From RBG-16-64-13 sp963718375 (GTDB taxonomy: Bacteria; Actinomycetota; Thermoleophilia; RBG-16-64-13), in contig CAVQZD010000002.1 of NCBI GenBank assembly GCA_963718375.1, positions 1 through 64,000 of the forward strand: a stretch of DNA of 64,000 bases, given 5' to 3'. Positions 25,195 to 33,564 of this stretch are shown here, one piece after another. Position 1 is the stretch's first letter. Each line of letters opens with the position of its first letter. Below the pieces are notes generated by a model that did no database searches, was not told where the DNA came from, and saw only the letters and a program-made list of their open reading frames with translations. The translations under genes and the position numbers were made by a program.

Positions 25195-27612
25195 ATGATC
25201 ACCGCATCGCTCCGTGACGCCGTCCCGGCGCGGGGAATGCCGCGCGGACCATTGAAGCCGCTAGACCCGCTCACCCTGGAGCGGATGATCGCCTACTGGC
25301 GGGCGGCCAACTATCTCTCTGTGGGGCAGATCTACCTGAAGGACAACGCTCTCCTGCGCCGCCCGCTGACCCGTGAGGACGTCAAGGCGCGACTCTTGGG
25401 GCATTGGGGCACGTGCCCGGGCCTGAACCTCTTGTATGTCCACCTCAACCGCGCCATCAAGGCCCGCGACCTCGACGTGGTGTATGTCTGCGGGCCTGGG
25501 CATGGCGGGCCGGCCATGGTGGCGAACGTCTACCTGGAGGGCACCTACAGCGAAGTCTACCCGGAGGTCTCCTGGGACGAGAAGGGGATGCACCGGCTCT
25601 TCAAGCAGTTCTCTTTCCCCGGGGGCATACCCAGTCATGTGGCTGCGGAGACCCCGGGTTCCATCCATGAGGGCGGTGAGCTCGGGTACTCTCTGTCGCA
25701 CGCCTACGGGGCCGCCTTTGACAATCCGGACCTGCTGGTGGCCTGCGTCATAGGCGACGGCGAGGCAGAGACCGGACCCCTGGCGGCGGCTTGGCACTCC
25801 AACAAGTTCTTGAACCCGGCCGTCGATGGAGCCGTTCTCCCCATACTGCATCTGAACGGCTACAAGATAGCCAACCCGACCGTGCTCGCGCGGGTCAGCC
25901 GGCAGGAGCTCGGCGACTTCTTGCGCGGCTGTGGATACACACCTTTCTTCGTAGAAGGTGACGACCCCCAGCAGGTGCACCAGCTGATGGCGGCGACTCT
26001 CGATCATGCGTTGGACGAGATCCGCCGGTTCCAGAAGCGGGCTCGCGAGGAGGGGATAGTGGAGCGTCCGGCGTGGCCGGCGATAGTGCTCGTGACTCCC
26101 AAGGGGTGGACAGGCCCTAAGACCGTGGACGGACTCAAGGCCGAAGGGTCGTTCCGCTCCCATCAAGTGCCGTTCGCCGACATGACCCCAGAGCACATCC
26201 AGCTCTTGGAGAGTTGGATGAGGAGCTACAAGCCCGAGGAGTTGTTCGACGACTCGGGAGCCCTGCGCGAAGAGCTGGCGGAGTTGGCCCCGGAGGGCGA
26301 GAAGCGCATGGGTGCCAATCCATACGCCAATGGTGGACTACTGCTGCATGACTTGGATCTACCTGACTTTCGTGACTTCGCGGTGAGCGTGGCCTCGCCG
26401 GGGGGCACTGACGGCGAGAGCACCAAGGTCATGGGCACCTACCTGGCGGAGGTCATGCGGCGCAGCCTGGAGAGCAAGGACTTTCGATTGTTCGGCCCCG
26501 ACGAGACTCGCTCCAACCGTTTGGGTGCCGTCCTCGACGTGACCCCCCGGACCTGGAACGCGGAGACCTACCCCGACGACGACCAACTGGCCCCCGACGG
26601 GCGGGTGATGGAGATCCTGAGCGAACACACCATCCAAGGCTGGGTGGAGGGCTACTTGCTGACTGGGCGCCACGCGTTCTTCTCGTCCTATGAGGCCTTC
26701 ATCCACATCGTGTCCTCTATGTTCAACCAGTACTCCAAGTGGCTGGACGTCAGCGAGGAGATCCCCTGGCGCAAGCCCATCGCTTCGCTCAACTACCTGC
26801 TGACCTCGCACGTCTGGCGCCAGGACCACAATGGGTTCTCTCACCAGGACCCGGGTTTCATCGATCACGTGCTCACCAAGAAGGCCGCCGTCACGCGCGT
26901 CTATCTGCCGCCCGACGCCAACACCCTGCTCGCTGTCACTGACAAGTGTCTGCGCAGCCGCAGCCTTGTGAACGTCATCGTGGCGGGAAAGCAGCCGGAG
27001 CCACAATGGCTGGACATCGATTCGGCCATCGCGCACTGCAAAGCCGGCATCGGTATCTGGGAGTGGGCCGGCAACTGTGGGACGAGCGAGCCGGACGTGG
27101 TCCTGGGTTGTGCCGGCGACGTGCCGACCATGGAGGTGCTCGCGGCGGCGGACTTCATGCGCAAGCATCTGCCCGATCTGAAGGTCCGCGTGGTGAATGT
27201 GGTGGACCTCATGACCTTGCAGCCGAGAGAGGAGCATCCCCACGGGCTCACCCGCGAGGAGTTCGACCGGCTGTTCACGACGGACAAGCCCATCATCTTC
27301 GGATACCACGGCTACCCTTGGCTCATCCACAGGCTGACCTACCGCCACACCGATCACGACAATCTGCATGTGCGCGGCTACAAAGAGGAGGGCACCACCA
27401 CCACGCCGTTCGACATGGTGGTGATGAACGAGCTGGATCGCTTCAGCCTAGTGCGTGATGTGATCGACCGGGTGCCGGGTCTCGCCGACAAGGCGCGGGA
27501 CGTGCGGCGCATGATCCAAGAGATCCACGAGGAGCACGCTCGGTACATCCACGAGCATGGCGAAGACATGCCCGCGGTCAGAGACTGGACCTGGGGCTCT
27601 TACAGTAAGTAG
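25195..27612 (+). CDS. xfp: xylulose-5-phosphate/fructose-6-phosphate phosphoketolase
   Basis: An 805-residue TPP enzyme that cleaves xylulose-5-P (and possibly fructose-6-P) with phosphate to acetyl-phosphate. Family signatures are clear: GPGHGGPAMVANVYLEGTYS, EGGELGYSLSHAYGAAFDNP, the TPP/Mg loop IGDGEAETGPLAAAWHSNKF, SYEAFIHIVSSMFNQY and the C-terminal GYHGYPWLIHRLTYRH with HVRGYKEEGTTTTPFDM. ATG 25195 follows AGGAGAG. Length is normal. Product feeds directly into the upstream acetate kinase. Confidence 0.96.
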   Translation: MITASLRDAVPARGMPRGPLKPLDPLTLERMIAYWRAANYLSVGQIYLKDNALLRRPLTREDVKARLLGHWGTCPGLNLLYVHLNRAIKARDLDVVYVCGPGHGGPAMVANVYLEGTYSEVYPEVSWDEKGMHRLFKQFSFPGGIPSHVAAETPGSIHEGGELGYSLSHAYGAAFDNPDLLVACVIGDGEAETGPLAAAWHSNKFLNPAVDGAVLPILHLNGYKIANPTVLARVSRQELGDFLRGCGYTPFFVEGDDPQQVHQLMAATLDHALDEIRRFQKRAREEGIVERPAWPAIVLVTPKGWTGPKTVDGLKAEGSFRSHQVPFADMTPEHIQLLESWMRSYKPEELFDDSGALREELAELAPEGEKRMGANPYANGGLLLHDLDLPDFRDFAVSVASPGGTDGESTKVMGTYLAEVMRRSLESKDFRLFGPDETRSNRLGAVLDVTPRTWNAETYPDDDQLAPDGRVMEILSEHTIQGWVEGYLLTGRHAFFSSYEAFIHIVSSMFNQYSKWLDVSEEIPWRKPIASLNYLLTSHVWRQDHNGFSHQDPGFIDHVLTKKAAVTRVYLPPDANTLLAVTDKCLRSRSLVNVIVAGKQPEPQWLDIDSAIAHCKAGIGIWEWAGNCGTSEPDVVLGCAGDVPTMEVLAAADFMRKHLPDLKVRVVNVVDLMTLQPREEHPHGLTREEFDRLFTTDKPIIFGYHGYPWLIHRLTYRHTDHDNLHVRGYKEEGTTTTPFDMVVMNELDRFSLVRDVIDRVPGLADKARDVRRMIQEIHEEHARYIHEHGEDMPAVRDWTWGSYSK

Positions 27613-27684
27613 CGGCCCCGAGCAGCGGCGTGTGCGGCCCGCGTTCACCTTGGCGCGCCAGCGGGCTGTGGTAGCCTCGACGCC

Positions 27685-28515
27685 ATGACGCACATCATCC
27701 TATTGGTGACCGTGGGCTTCATCGGGGGGGCCTTCGGGTCGATGATCGGGTTGGGCGGTGGGGTCTTCATCGTCCCGGTCTTGGTCCTCTTTCTCGACGT
27801 GCCCATGCATCAGGCCGTAGCGGCCAGTCTGATGGCGGTGGTAGCCACGTCGACCACGGCGTCGATCGCCTATCTGCGCGATGACCTCACCAACCAGCGC
27901 CTGGGCATGACCCTGCAGACCACGACCGTGCTGGGAGCTCTGGTCGGGGGGTTCGTGGGTGCCATGCTGAGCAAAGAAGTGCTATCGGCTCTGTTCGGAG
28001 CGATCACGGTGGCTGTCTCTGTCTATATGCTGCTGCGCGCTCGCACGATCGATGCCGGGGCCGCACCGGTGCAAGACCCCGGACCTTTGGGAGCGAGCTA
28101 CTACGACCGCAACTTGGGCACGACCATCACCTATCGTCCTCGGCGATTGTATGCGGGTCTGGGGGCGGGCCTGGTAGGGGGAGTGGTCTCGGGCATGCTG
28201 GGAGTGGGGGGCGGATTCTTGTCGGTGCCCGTGATGGTGCTGGCCATGACGGTGCCCATGCGGGCCGCGGCAGCGACGAGCACCTTCATGATCGGAGTCA
28301 CCGCCTGTGCCGGGGCGATCGTATATCTGGCCCGGGGGCTGGTAGATCCTGTCACCACCGTCCCGGTGGTGCTGGGCGTGATGGTCGGGGCCTTTCTCGG
28401 CTCCCAGTTGGCTCATCGAGTGAGGAGTTCGGTGCTCACGGTGATGTTGACCGTAGTGCTCTTCGCGTTGGCCGTGCAGATGATCCTTGCCGCAGTGGGC
28501 ATCAGCGTGCGATGA
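27685..28515 (+). CDS. TauE/SafE family membrane permease
   Basis: A 276-residue polytopic protein with about eight hydrophobic helices arranged as two repeats, each opening with a glycine-rich motif (GGAFGSMIGLGGGVFIVPVLVL and GLVGGVVSGMLGVGGGFLSVPVMVLAM). The central cytosolic linker carries Tyr/Pro-rich residues (ASYYDRNLGTTITYRPRR). Substrate is probably an organic or sulfur oxyanion, not resolvable. Its stop overlaps the DUF1634 start (ATGA), a common partnership. Confidence 0.87.
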   Translation: MTHIILLVTVGFIGGAFGSMIGLGGGVFIVPVLVLFLDVPMHQAVAASLMAVVATSTTASIAYLRDDLTNQRLGMTLQTTTVLGALVGGFVGAMLSKEVLSALFGAITVAVSVYMLLRARTIDAGAAPVQDPGPLGASYYDRNLGTTITYRPRRLYAGLGAGLVGGVVSGMLGVGGGFLSVPVMVLAMTVPMRAAAATSTFMIGVTACAGAIVYLARGLVDPVTTVPVVLGVMVGAFLGSQLAHRVRSSVLTVMLTVVLFALAVQMILAAVGISVR

Positions 28516-28928
28516 AGCCTGCGGCCAACATCCAGCCCGGTGGCACCCAAGACGCGGGTGGTACCCAAGACGCGGGTCGGGAGGGCGACCCGATCAAACG
28601 TTTGGATCACACAGTCGGGGTCGTGCTGGCCGTAGGCTTGGCCATCTCGATCCTGCTGCTTCTGACGGGGGCCATCCTCGCTTTGGCCGGGCCGGGCCCC
28701 TCACCTTCAGATGAGCTATCCCTAGAGGACCTGCCCGCAGCGCTGGCTGCCCTGGAGCCTGGTGGATTCCTGGCGCTCGGTCTGCTCGTGCTGTTGGCCA
28801 CACCTATCGCCCGGGTGGCGGCGCTGGCGGCAGGTTTCGCTCGGATAAGATCCTGGGTCTTCTTTGGGATGAGCGTATTCGTGCTCGCGCTCATGGCGCT
28901 CAGCGCGTATCTGGGGCTTAGGGGCTGA
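28512..28928 (+). CDS. DUF1634 membrane protein
   Basis: A 138-residue protein with a Gly/Asp-rich cytosolic N-terminus (residues 1-30) and three hydrophobic segments (about 35-57, 81-104 and 113-134). DUF1634 proteins typically follow TauE/SafE genes and probably assist the transporter. The N-terminus contains an exact protein duplication GGTQDA-GGTQDA from an 18-bp tandem repeat. The stop lies inside the 3' end of the convergent regulator gene (11-base overlap). Confidence 0.8.
   Translation: MKPAANIQPGGTQDAGGTQDAGREGDPIKRLDHTVGVVLAVGLAISILLLLTGAILALAGPGPSPSDELSLEDLPAALAALEPGGFLALGLLVLLATPIARVAALAAGFARIRSWVFFGMSVFVLALMALSAYLGLRG
28539..28574 (+). repeat. 18-bp tandem repeat (2 copies) in DUF1634 gene
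   Basis: Two adjacent 18-base units, GGTGGCACCCAAGACGCG and GGTGGTACCCAAGACGCG, differ by one silent base. They encode a doubled six-residue segment in the disordered N-terminus of the DUF1634 protein. Copy number could vary between strains because the unit length keeps the frame. Confidence 0.7.
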
Positions 28929-30552
28929 GCTGGTCTGCTACCAGCTTGCGCTTGGGCACGTTGATCCTGCCCCCTTGGACTCCGCGGCCGAGCAGATGCT
29001 GCTCCAAGGCTTCGGCGACCCCGTCCCGCAGGTTGGAGGAAGTGATGACATCAGCGGCGGCCTTGGCCGTGGGGGTGGCGTTGCCCATGGCCACCCCGAC
29101 CCCGGACCATTGAAGGAGGGGCGCGTCGCTGTCGTCATCGCCTAGGGCCATCGTCTGTTCCGCCGGCACCTGCATGCGCCTGGCAAGCTGTTGGGCCATG
29201 CTGGCCTTTGAAGCGTCCAGCGAAGAGATGTTCAGTAGCCCCGGGATCGACTCGTAGATGGTGGCCCGCCTGCCAAAGGCGCGCTTGACGGCCGCCGTGG
29301 CGAAGGCGGCCTTCTCGTCGCCCGCTTCGCGCAGATCCAAGAACACCCTGTCTATGGGTTCGCCCGCCCGCAACACCTCGTCGACCGTGCCGATGCCATG
29401 CGGATCGGAGATCTCATAGTCGGCTTCTGCGCCGCGCTCGAGGTTGCTCAGCCGGTCGGTGAACCACTCGTCGTCACTCTCCAGGTTGGCGATGGCCCCA
29501 AGACTGCGGCCCAGAGTGATGACCTCGGTCGCGAGCCCCGGCTCCACCGAGACGTGGGTCAGTCCGGCACGGGCCTGCTCGTTCCAAAGGAGAGCGCCAC
29601 CGCACGCGATGATCGGGGTGTGCAGCTGGAGTTGTTGATGGAAGAGGCGTATGTCGCGAGGGGGGCGGGACGACACCAGCACTATCTCGACTCCGCCCTC
29701 GCGGGCGTCGCTGATGGTGCGCTTGGTCCGTTCTGAGATATGGCGAGGTCCCGAGAGCAGAGTGCCGTCGACGTTCAAGAACACCAGACGTATGACCCGG
29801 CCTGCTCCGACCAGTTGGGCAAGCCCCCGAACCACATAGTCCAAGTGCTTGCGCATGGCCTGCCGCGCCTTGACTTCGTCCCCGGACCTGATGGCCTGCC
29901 GGATGGCGTCGTGCTGCTGATGCAGGGCGACCGCACCGCCTGGCTCTTCGTAGTAGGCTTCGAGTATCGCGGCCATGTGGTCATGCAGTAGGTCCACCGG
30001 TCCCTGGATCACGCGCTCGAACAAGGGATTGTGGGTCGCGTCGGCGATAGCGGCGTGGAAGGCGATGTCCTCCTCAGGTGTGAGAATGCCTTCGGAATCC
30101 GCCACCAGCGTGGACAGACGGTGTATGTCCTGCAGGGTAGCCCGGCGGGCGGCCAGGCCCGCCGCCTCGATCTCGACCGCGCTCCTGACCTCCATGAGCT
30201 CGACTATGCGCTCCGCCCCCTGGCCCAGCAGAGGCGCCATGGGTTCGGAGAAGCTGGGGTTGGGCCGGTTTGTGACCGTCGTACCTTGGGCGCCCCGCCC
30301 CGACGCCAACAGGCCATGGGCCTTGAGTTCTCGCAAAGCTTCGCGGATAGCCGGGCGTCCCACTCCAAGCTTCAGAGCCAGGTCGCGCTCCGAGGGGATG
30401 CGATCTCCGGGCTTGTACTCGCCTGACGCGATGAGAGAGCGGATCTGCTCCGCCACTTGGTCGGAGACAGTATGAGGTGTGACCGGGCGGAGCAGGCTAT
30501 CTGCCGACCTGACCGGCTCGTTTTGCTCGGGATGGTCCGTGGTCTCGCTCAT
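28918..30552 (-). CDS. GntR (FadR-type) regulator fused to HAD/Cof-type domain
   Basis: A 544-residue fusion. Residues 26-92 are a GntR winged helix (VSDQVAEQIRSLIASGEYKPG, IPSERDLALKLGVGRPAIREAL), residues 105-240 an FCD ligand domain (HAAIADATHNPLFERVI, HDAIRQAIRSGD), and about 255-535 a Cof-type HAD domain. HAD motif I reads LVFLNVDGTLL, with N260 in place of the nucleophilic Asp; motif II VLVSSRP and motif IV ALGDDDSDAPLLQ are normal. The ATG at 30552 is preferred because the FadR-like operator lies directly upstream; an open frame continues to 30687. Loss of the nucleophile suggests a sensor rather than an enzyme, unless the codon is an error. Confidence 0.85.
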   Translation of the reverse strand: MSETTDHPEQNEPVRSADSLLRPVTPHTVSDQVAEQIRSLIASGEYKPGDRIPSERDLALKLGVGRPAIREALRELKAHGLLASGRGAQGTTVTNRPNPSFSEPMAPLLGQGAERIVELMEVRSAVEIEAAGLAARRATLQDIHRLSTLVADSEGILTPEEDIAFHAAIADATHNPLFERVIQGPVDLLHDHMAAILEAYYEEPGGAVALHQQHDAIRQAIRSGDEVKARQAMRKHLDYVVRGLAQLVGAGRVIRLVFLNVDGTLLSGPRHISERTKRTISDAREGGVEIVLVSSRPPRDIRLFHQQLQLHTPIIACGGALLWNEQARAGLTHVSVEPGLATEVITLGRSLGAIANLESDDEWFTDRLSNLERGAEADYEISDPHGIGTVDEVLRAGEPIDRVFLDLREAGDEKAAFATAAVKRAFGRRATIYESIPGLLNISSLDASKASMAQQLARRMQVPAEQTMALGDDDSDAPLLQWSGVGVAMGNATPTAKAAADVITSSNLRDGVAEALEQHLLGRGVQGGRINVPKRKLVADQLSP

Positions 30553-30559
30553 AGGTAGG

Positions 30560-30572
30560 ATGGTAACACCAT
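30560..30572. promoter_or_regulatory. FadR-type operator upstream of GntR-HAD gene
   Basis: ATGGTAACACCAT is a near-perfect palindrome with TGGT and ACCA half-sites separated by three bases, the known pattern for FadR-subfamily GntR regulators (TNGTNNNACNA). It lies 8 bases before the minus-strand ATG, so binding would block initiation: likely autoregulation. No second copy was noticed near the nuo promoter. Confidence 0.55.
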
Positions 30573-30729
30573 TAATTCGCCTGGTCCACATGCGTCTGGT
30601 CATCGGGAGACTGTCGGTGGGGCGATTCCTTTGCGCTCGAACGAGGTATTTGTTATCGTCAAATCCGTTCTTTAGCGGCTGGGGCATGGGCTAGATGGCA
30701 GCGCATTATCCCCGCTGCGAGGTGTTCGC

Positions 30730-31098
30730 TTGGTTGATCCGACTGCCGATCTCTTCATCCAATTCGGCATCATGCTCGCCATCGGCGTCGTGATGGCGCT
30801 AGCTTTCATCTCTATCTCCCACCTGCTATCGCCAAAGAGCACCAATCCCAACAAGGGGCTACCTTACGAGTGTGGCGTGGTCCCCAAGGCTGATGCTCGG
30901 GCGCCTTTCAACGTCCACTACTATCTGGTGGCAGTCCTGTTCGTACTGTTCGATCTCGAGGCCGTGTTCATGTACCCCTGGGCGGTCTCATTGCGCTTGC
31001 TGGGCACCGGTGCCTTGATCGAGATGTTCGTGTTCGTGGGGGTCCTCCTGGTCGGGTTCGTCTACGCCTGGAAGAAAGGCGTGTTCGAATGGGAATGA
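30730..31098 (+). CDS. nuoA: NADH-quinone oxidoreductase subunit A
   Basis: A 122-residue membrane subunit of complex I with three helices. NPNKGLPYECGVVPKADARAPFNVHYYLVAVLFVLFDLEAVFMYPW contains the conserved ECG loop and FDLE motif of NuoA. TTG 30730 is the first start in frame with GAGGTG seven bases upstream. First gene of an 11-gene operon in which nearly every junction overlaps. Confidence 0.93.
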   Translation: MVDPTADLFIQFGIMLAIGVVMALAFISISHLLSPKSTNPNKGLPYECGVVPKADARAPFNVHYYLVAVLFVLFDLEAVFMYPWAVSLRLLGTGALIEMFVFVGVLLVGFVYAWKKGVFEWE

Positions 31099-31814
31099 TC
31101 GAGCGACCCTCTCTGATCCTTCCGTCACATGTCGCCGACGCGTCAGGACCCGGCGGGGAAGACGATGAGACCATGGGAGGAGCCGTCAGGCTTCCGGGTG
31201 GTTTCGCAATGCCCGTACAGATCGAGCGGGTCCTCGGTTTCGGACGGAGCTTCTCATTCTGGCCCTTGCTCTTTGGCCTGGCTTGTTGTGCCATTGAGAT
31301 GATGGCGCTGGGGGGTTCGAGGTTCGACATGTCGCGGTTCGGCATGGAGGCAATGCGGGCCTCACCCCGTCAGTCGGATGGCATGATCGTAGCCGGCTGG
31401 TGTACCACTAAGATGGCACCTCGGGTGGTCAGGCTCTACGAGCAGATACCCGATCCGAAGTGGGTGGTGGCCATGGGTTCGTGCGCCATCTCGGGCAACA
31501 TCTGGGACACCTATGGGGTGGTGCAGGGCATCGACAGTCTGATCCCGGTGGACGTGTACGTGGCGGGTTGCCCACCGCGGCCGGAGGCGCTGTGGCAGGG
31601 GTTGGAGATGATCCGGGATCGCATCAAAGAGAGCAAGCATGCCTACGATGGCTTGCGCCGCATTCCGGCGCGGGACATCGAGTCGGCGGGCGCGGCGCCG
31701 AGCGAACCGGCTGGCGCGCCGGCGACCGCAGCGGCTGAGGCGACAGGGGAGGCGTCCGCGACCCGGCTGATGGCTGAGCCGATGAGCGCGTGGTCGGGGG
31801 AGGCCGAGTCATGA
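31089..31814 (+). CDS. nuoB: NADH-quinone oxidoreductase subunit B
   Basis: A 241-residue subunit that holds the terminal [4Fe-4S] cluster N2. The four ligands are C66 and C67 (GLACCAIEMM), C132 (GSCA) and C161 (GCPPRPEAL). The core ends near residue 190; about 50 Ala/Pro/Glu-rich residues follow (residues 195-241), longer than usual, probably disordered. The ATG overlaps the nuoA stop by 10 bases. Confidence 0.95.
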   Translation: MGMIERPSLILPSHVADASGPGGEDDETMGGAVRLPGGFAMPVQIERVLGFGRSFSFWPLLFGLACCAIEMMALGGSRFDMSRFGMEAMRASPRQSDGMIVAGWCTTKMAPRVVRLYEQIPDPKWVVAMGSCAISGNIWDTYGVVQGIDSLIPVDVYVAGCPPRPEALWQGLEMIRDRIKESKHAYDGLRRIPARDIESAGAAPSEPAGAPATAAAEATGEASATRLMAEPMSAWSGEAES

Positions 31815-32326
31815 GCGGGACGCCCACCGCGTCGCTGACGATCGGCGCCGCGGCGCTCGAGAAGCGCTTTGGCAAGCGGCTGCTCGAGAGGGTCGAGTGG
31901 CAGGACGAACTCACCTACACGGTGTCCGCCGAGGACTGGGTCGAGGTGCTGAGTGCTTGCCGGCACATGCCTGAGCTAGCCTGCGACCGGCTGGACTGTC
32001 TGTTCGGCGACCATCTGCCCGAGCGGACTGAGGCCCCCCTGCAGGTCGTGGCCCAACTGGTCTCGCACACCCACGGTCACCGACTGCGGGTCAAGACCGC
32101 GCTTGCGGAGGGACAGAGGCTGGGCACGGTCACCGTCCACTGGTCGTCCGCTGGGTTCGACGAACGCGAGGCCTGGGAGATGTTCGGCATCGAGTTCTAC
32201 GGTCACCCCTACCTGCGCCGCCTGCTCACCACGGACGACTTCGAGGGATTCCCTCTGCGCAAGGACTTCCCGCTACGAGGGACGGTAGGAGGCCGGGTGC
32301 GCACCGACCTGCGGGGCAAGATCTAG
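31811..32326 (+). CDS. nuoC: NADH-quinone oxidoreductase subunit C
   Basis: A 171-residue 30-kDa-type subunit of the peripheral arm. The signature region REAWEMFGIEFYGHPYLRRLLTTDDFEGFPLRKDFPLRG is intact. ATG 31811 overlaps the nuoB stop (ATGA); an in-frame GTG at 31790 lies inside nuoB and is less likely. Separate from NuoD, not fused. Confidence 0.93.
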   Translation: MSGTPTASLTIGAAALEKRFGKRLLERVEWQDELTYTVSAEDWVEVLSACRHMPELACDRLDCLFGDHLPERTEAPLQVVAQLVSHTHGHRLRVKTALAEGQRLGTVTVHWSSAGFDEREAWEMFGIEFYGHPYLRRLLTTDDFEGFPLRKDFPLRGTVGGRVRTDLRGKI

Positions 32327-33564
32327 TGGACGCGGCACGCCCCTCACTCGAGGAGTTGAAGCAACGCAAGGCCGCCAGCCGCCAGCGGCTGCGGCGGCGC
32401 GGCGACCTGATGACCCTCAGTATGGGTCCGCAGCATCCTTCGACCCACGGGGTCTTCAGGGCTGAGCTTGACCTGGACGGCGAGGTCATCGTGGCGGCGC
32501 GCCCCGAGATCGGCAACCTGCATCGCGGTGTGGAGAAGCTCTGTGAGAGCCTGACGTATCACCAGATAATCCCGGTGACGGACCGCCTGGACTACATCGC
32601 CAGTTTCTCGATGAACCACGCGTTCTGCGAAGCAGCCGAGAAGCTGATGGGAGTCGAAGTACCAGATCGCGGCCGCTACCTGCGCACCATCGCCGGCGAG
32701 CTGTGCCGACTGTCCAACCACATCCTGTGGCTCGGCGTGCACATCATGGACCTGGGTACTCAGACCTTCTTCTGCATCTGCTTTCGCGACCGCGAATACG
32801 TGCTCGACCTCTTCGAGATGCTCACCGGCGCCAGGCTGACGCATTCGTATGCGCGCATAGGCGGAGTGGCCAAGGACCTGCCCGACGGTTTCGAGCACCG
32901 TTGCCGTAAGGTCATCGAGTTCTTGCCCAAACGGGTGGCCGAGTACGAGCGCATCGTCAAGAACAACCGCATCTACTTCAAGCGGGCCAGGGGGGTGGGC
33001 ATCTTCACCTCGGAGGATTGCCAGGCTTGGCGGGTCACTGGACCACCGCTGCGCGCGGCCGGCGTGCCGCGCGACCTCCGCAAAGACGAACCCTACGCTG
33101 CCTACGACGAAGTGGACTTCGAAGTCGCGGTGGAATACAACGCCGATGTGTACGATCGGTTCCTGGTGCGCATGAAGGAGATCCGCGAGTCGTGCAAGAT
33201 CATCGCCCAGTGTCTGGACCAGCTGCCTGCGGGACCGCACGTCGCGGTCGACGTTATCCACTCCCTGCCGGGCAAGCGGCAGGTCATGCGCGATCCGGCG
33301 GCGATGATCCAGGACTTCTACCAGGTCTTCCAGGGGCCGACAGTCCCGAAGGGCGAGGTCTATCGAGCCACCGAGGTGCCCAAGGGCGAGATGGGCGTCT
33401 ACATAAGGTCGGAGGGCGGCGCGAAGCCCGCCCGCATACGCTTCAGCACTCCGAGCTTCTATCACAGCCAGGCTGTGCCCGCCCTGGTGGAGGGGGAGAC
33501 GATCTCGGACATGGTGGCCATTTTCGCCAGCGTGGACGTCGTGCTCGGAGATTGTGACCGATGA
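32326..33564 (+). CDS. nuoD: NADH-quinone oxidoreductase subunit D
   Basis: A 412-residue 49-kDa-type subunit forming the quinone site with NuoB. The quinone-loop motif MGPQHPSTHGVFR, EKLCESLTYHQIIPVTDRLDY and the C-terminal GEMGVYIRSEGG/PARIRFSTPSFYH segments are all present; the C-terminus ends in the typical VLGDCDR. GTG 32326 shares one base with the nuoC stop. Confidence 0.96.
   Translation: MDAARPSLEELKQRKAASRQRLRRRGDLMTLSMGPQHPSTHGVFRAELDLDGEVIVAARPEIGNLHRGVEKLCESLTYHQIIPVTDRLDYIASFSMNHAFCEAAEKLMGVEVPDRGRYLRTIAGELCRLSNHILWLGVHIMDLGTQTFFCICFRDREYVLDLFEMLTGARLTHSYARIGGVAKDLPDGFEHRCRKVIEFLPKRVAEYERIVKNNRIYFKRARGVGIFTSEDCQAWRVTGPPLRAAGVPRDLRKDEPYAAYDEVDFEVAVEYNADVYDRFLVRMKEIRESCKIIAQCLDQLPAGPHVAVDVIHSLPGKRQVMRDPAAMIQDFYQVFQGPTVPKGEVYRATEVPKGEMGVYIRSEGGAKPARIRFSTPSFYHSQAVPALVEGETISDMVAIFASVDVVLGDCDR

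Noticed and set aside
24149..25195. 348-codon minus-strand frame opposite acetate kinase
   Set aside because: No recognisable domain, and the plus strand is a complete acetate kinase.
30648..30664. ATTTG-N7-CAAAT inverted repeat before nuoA as an operator
   Set aside because: Arms are only five bases with a seven-base spacer, which is expected by chance in a short AT-rich stretch.
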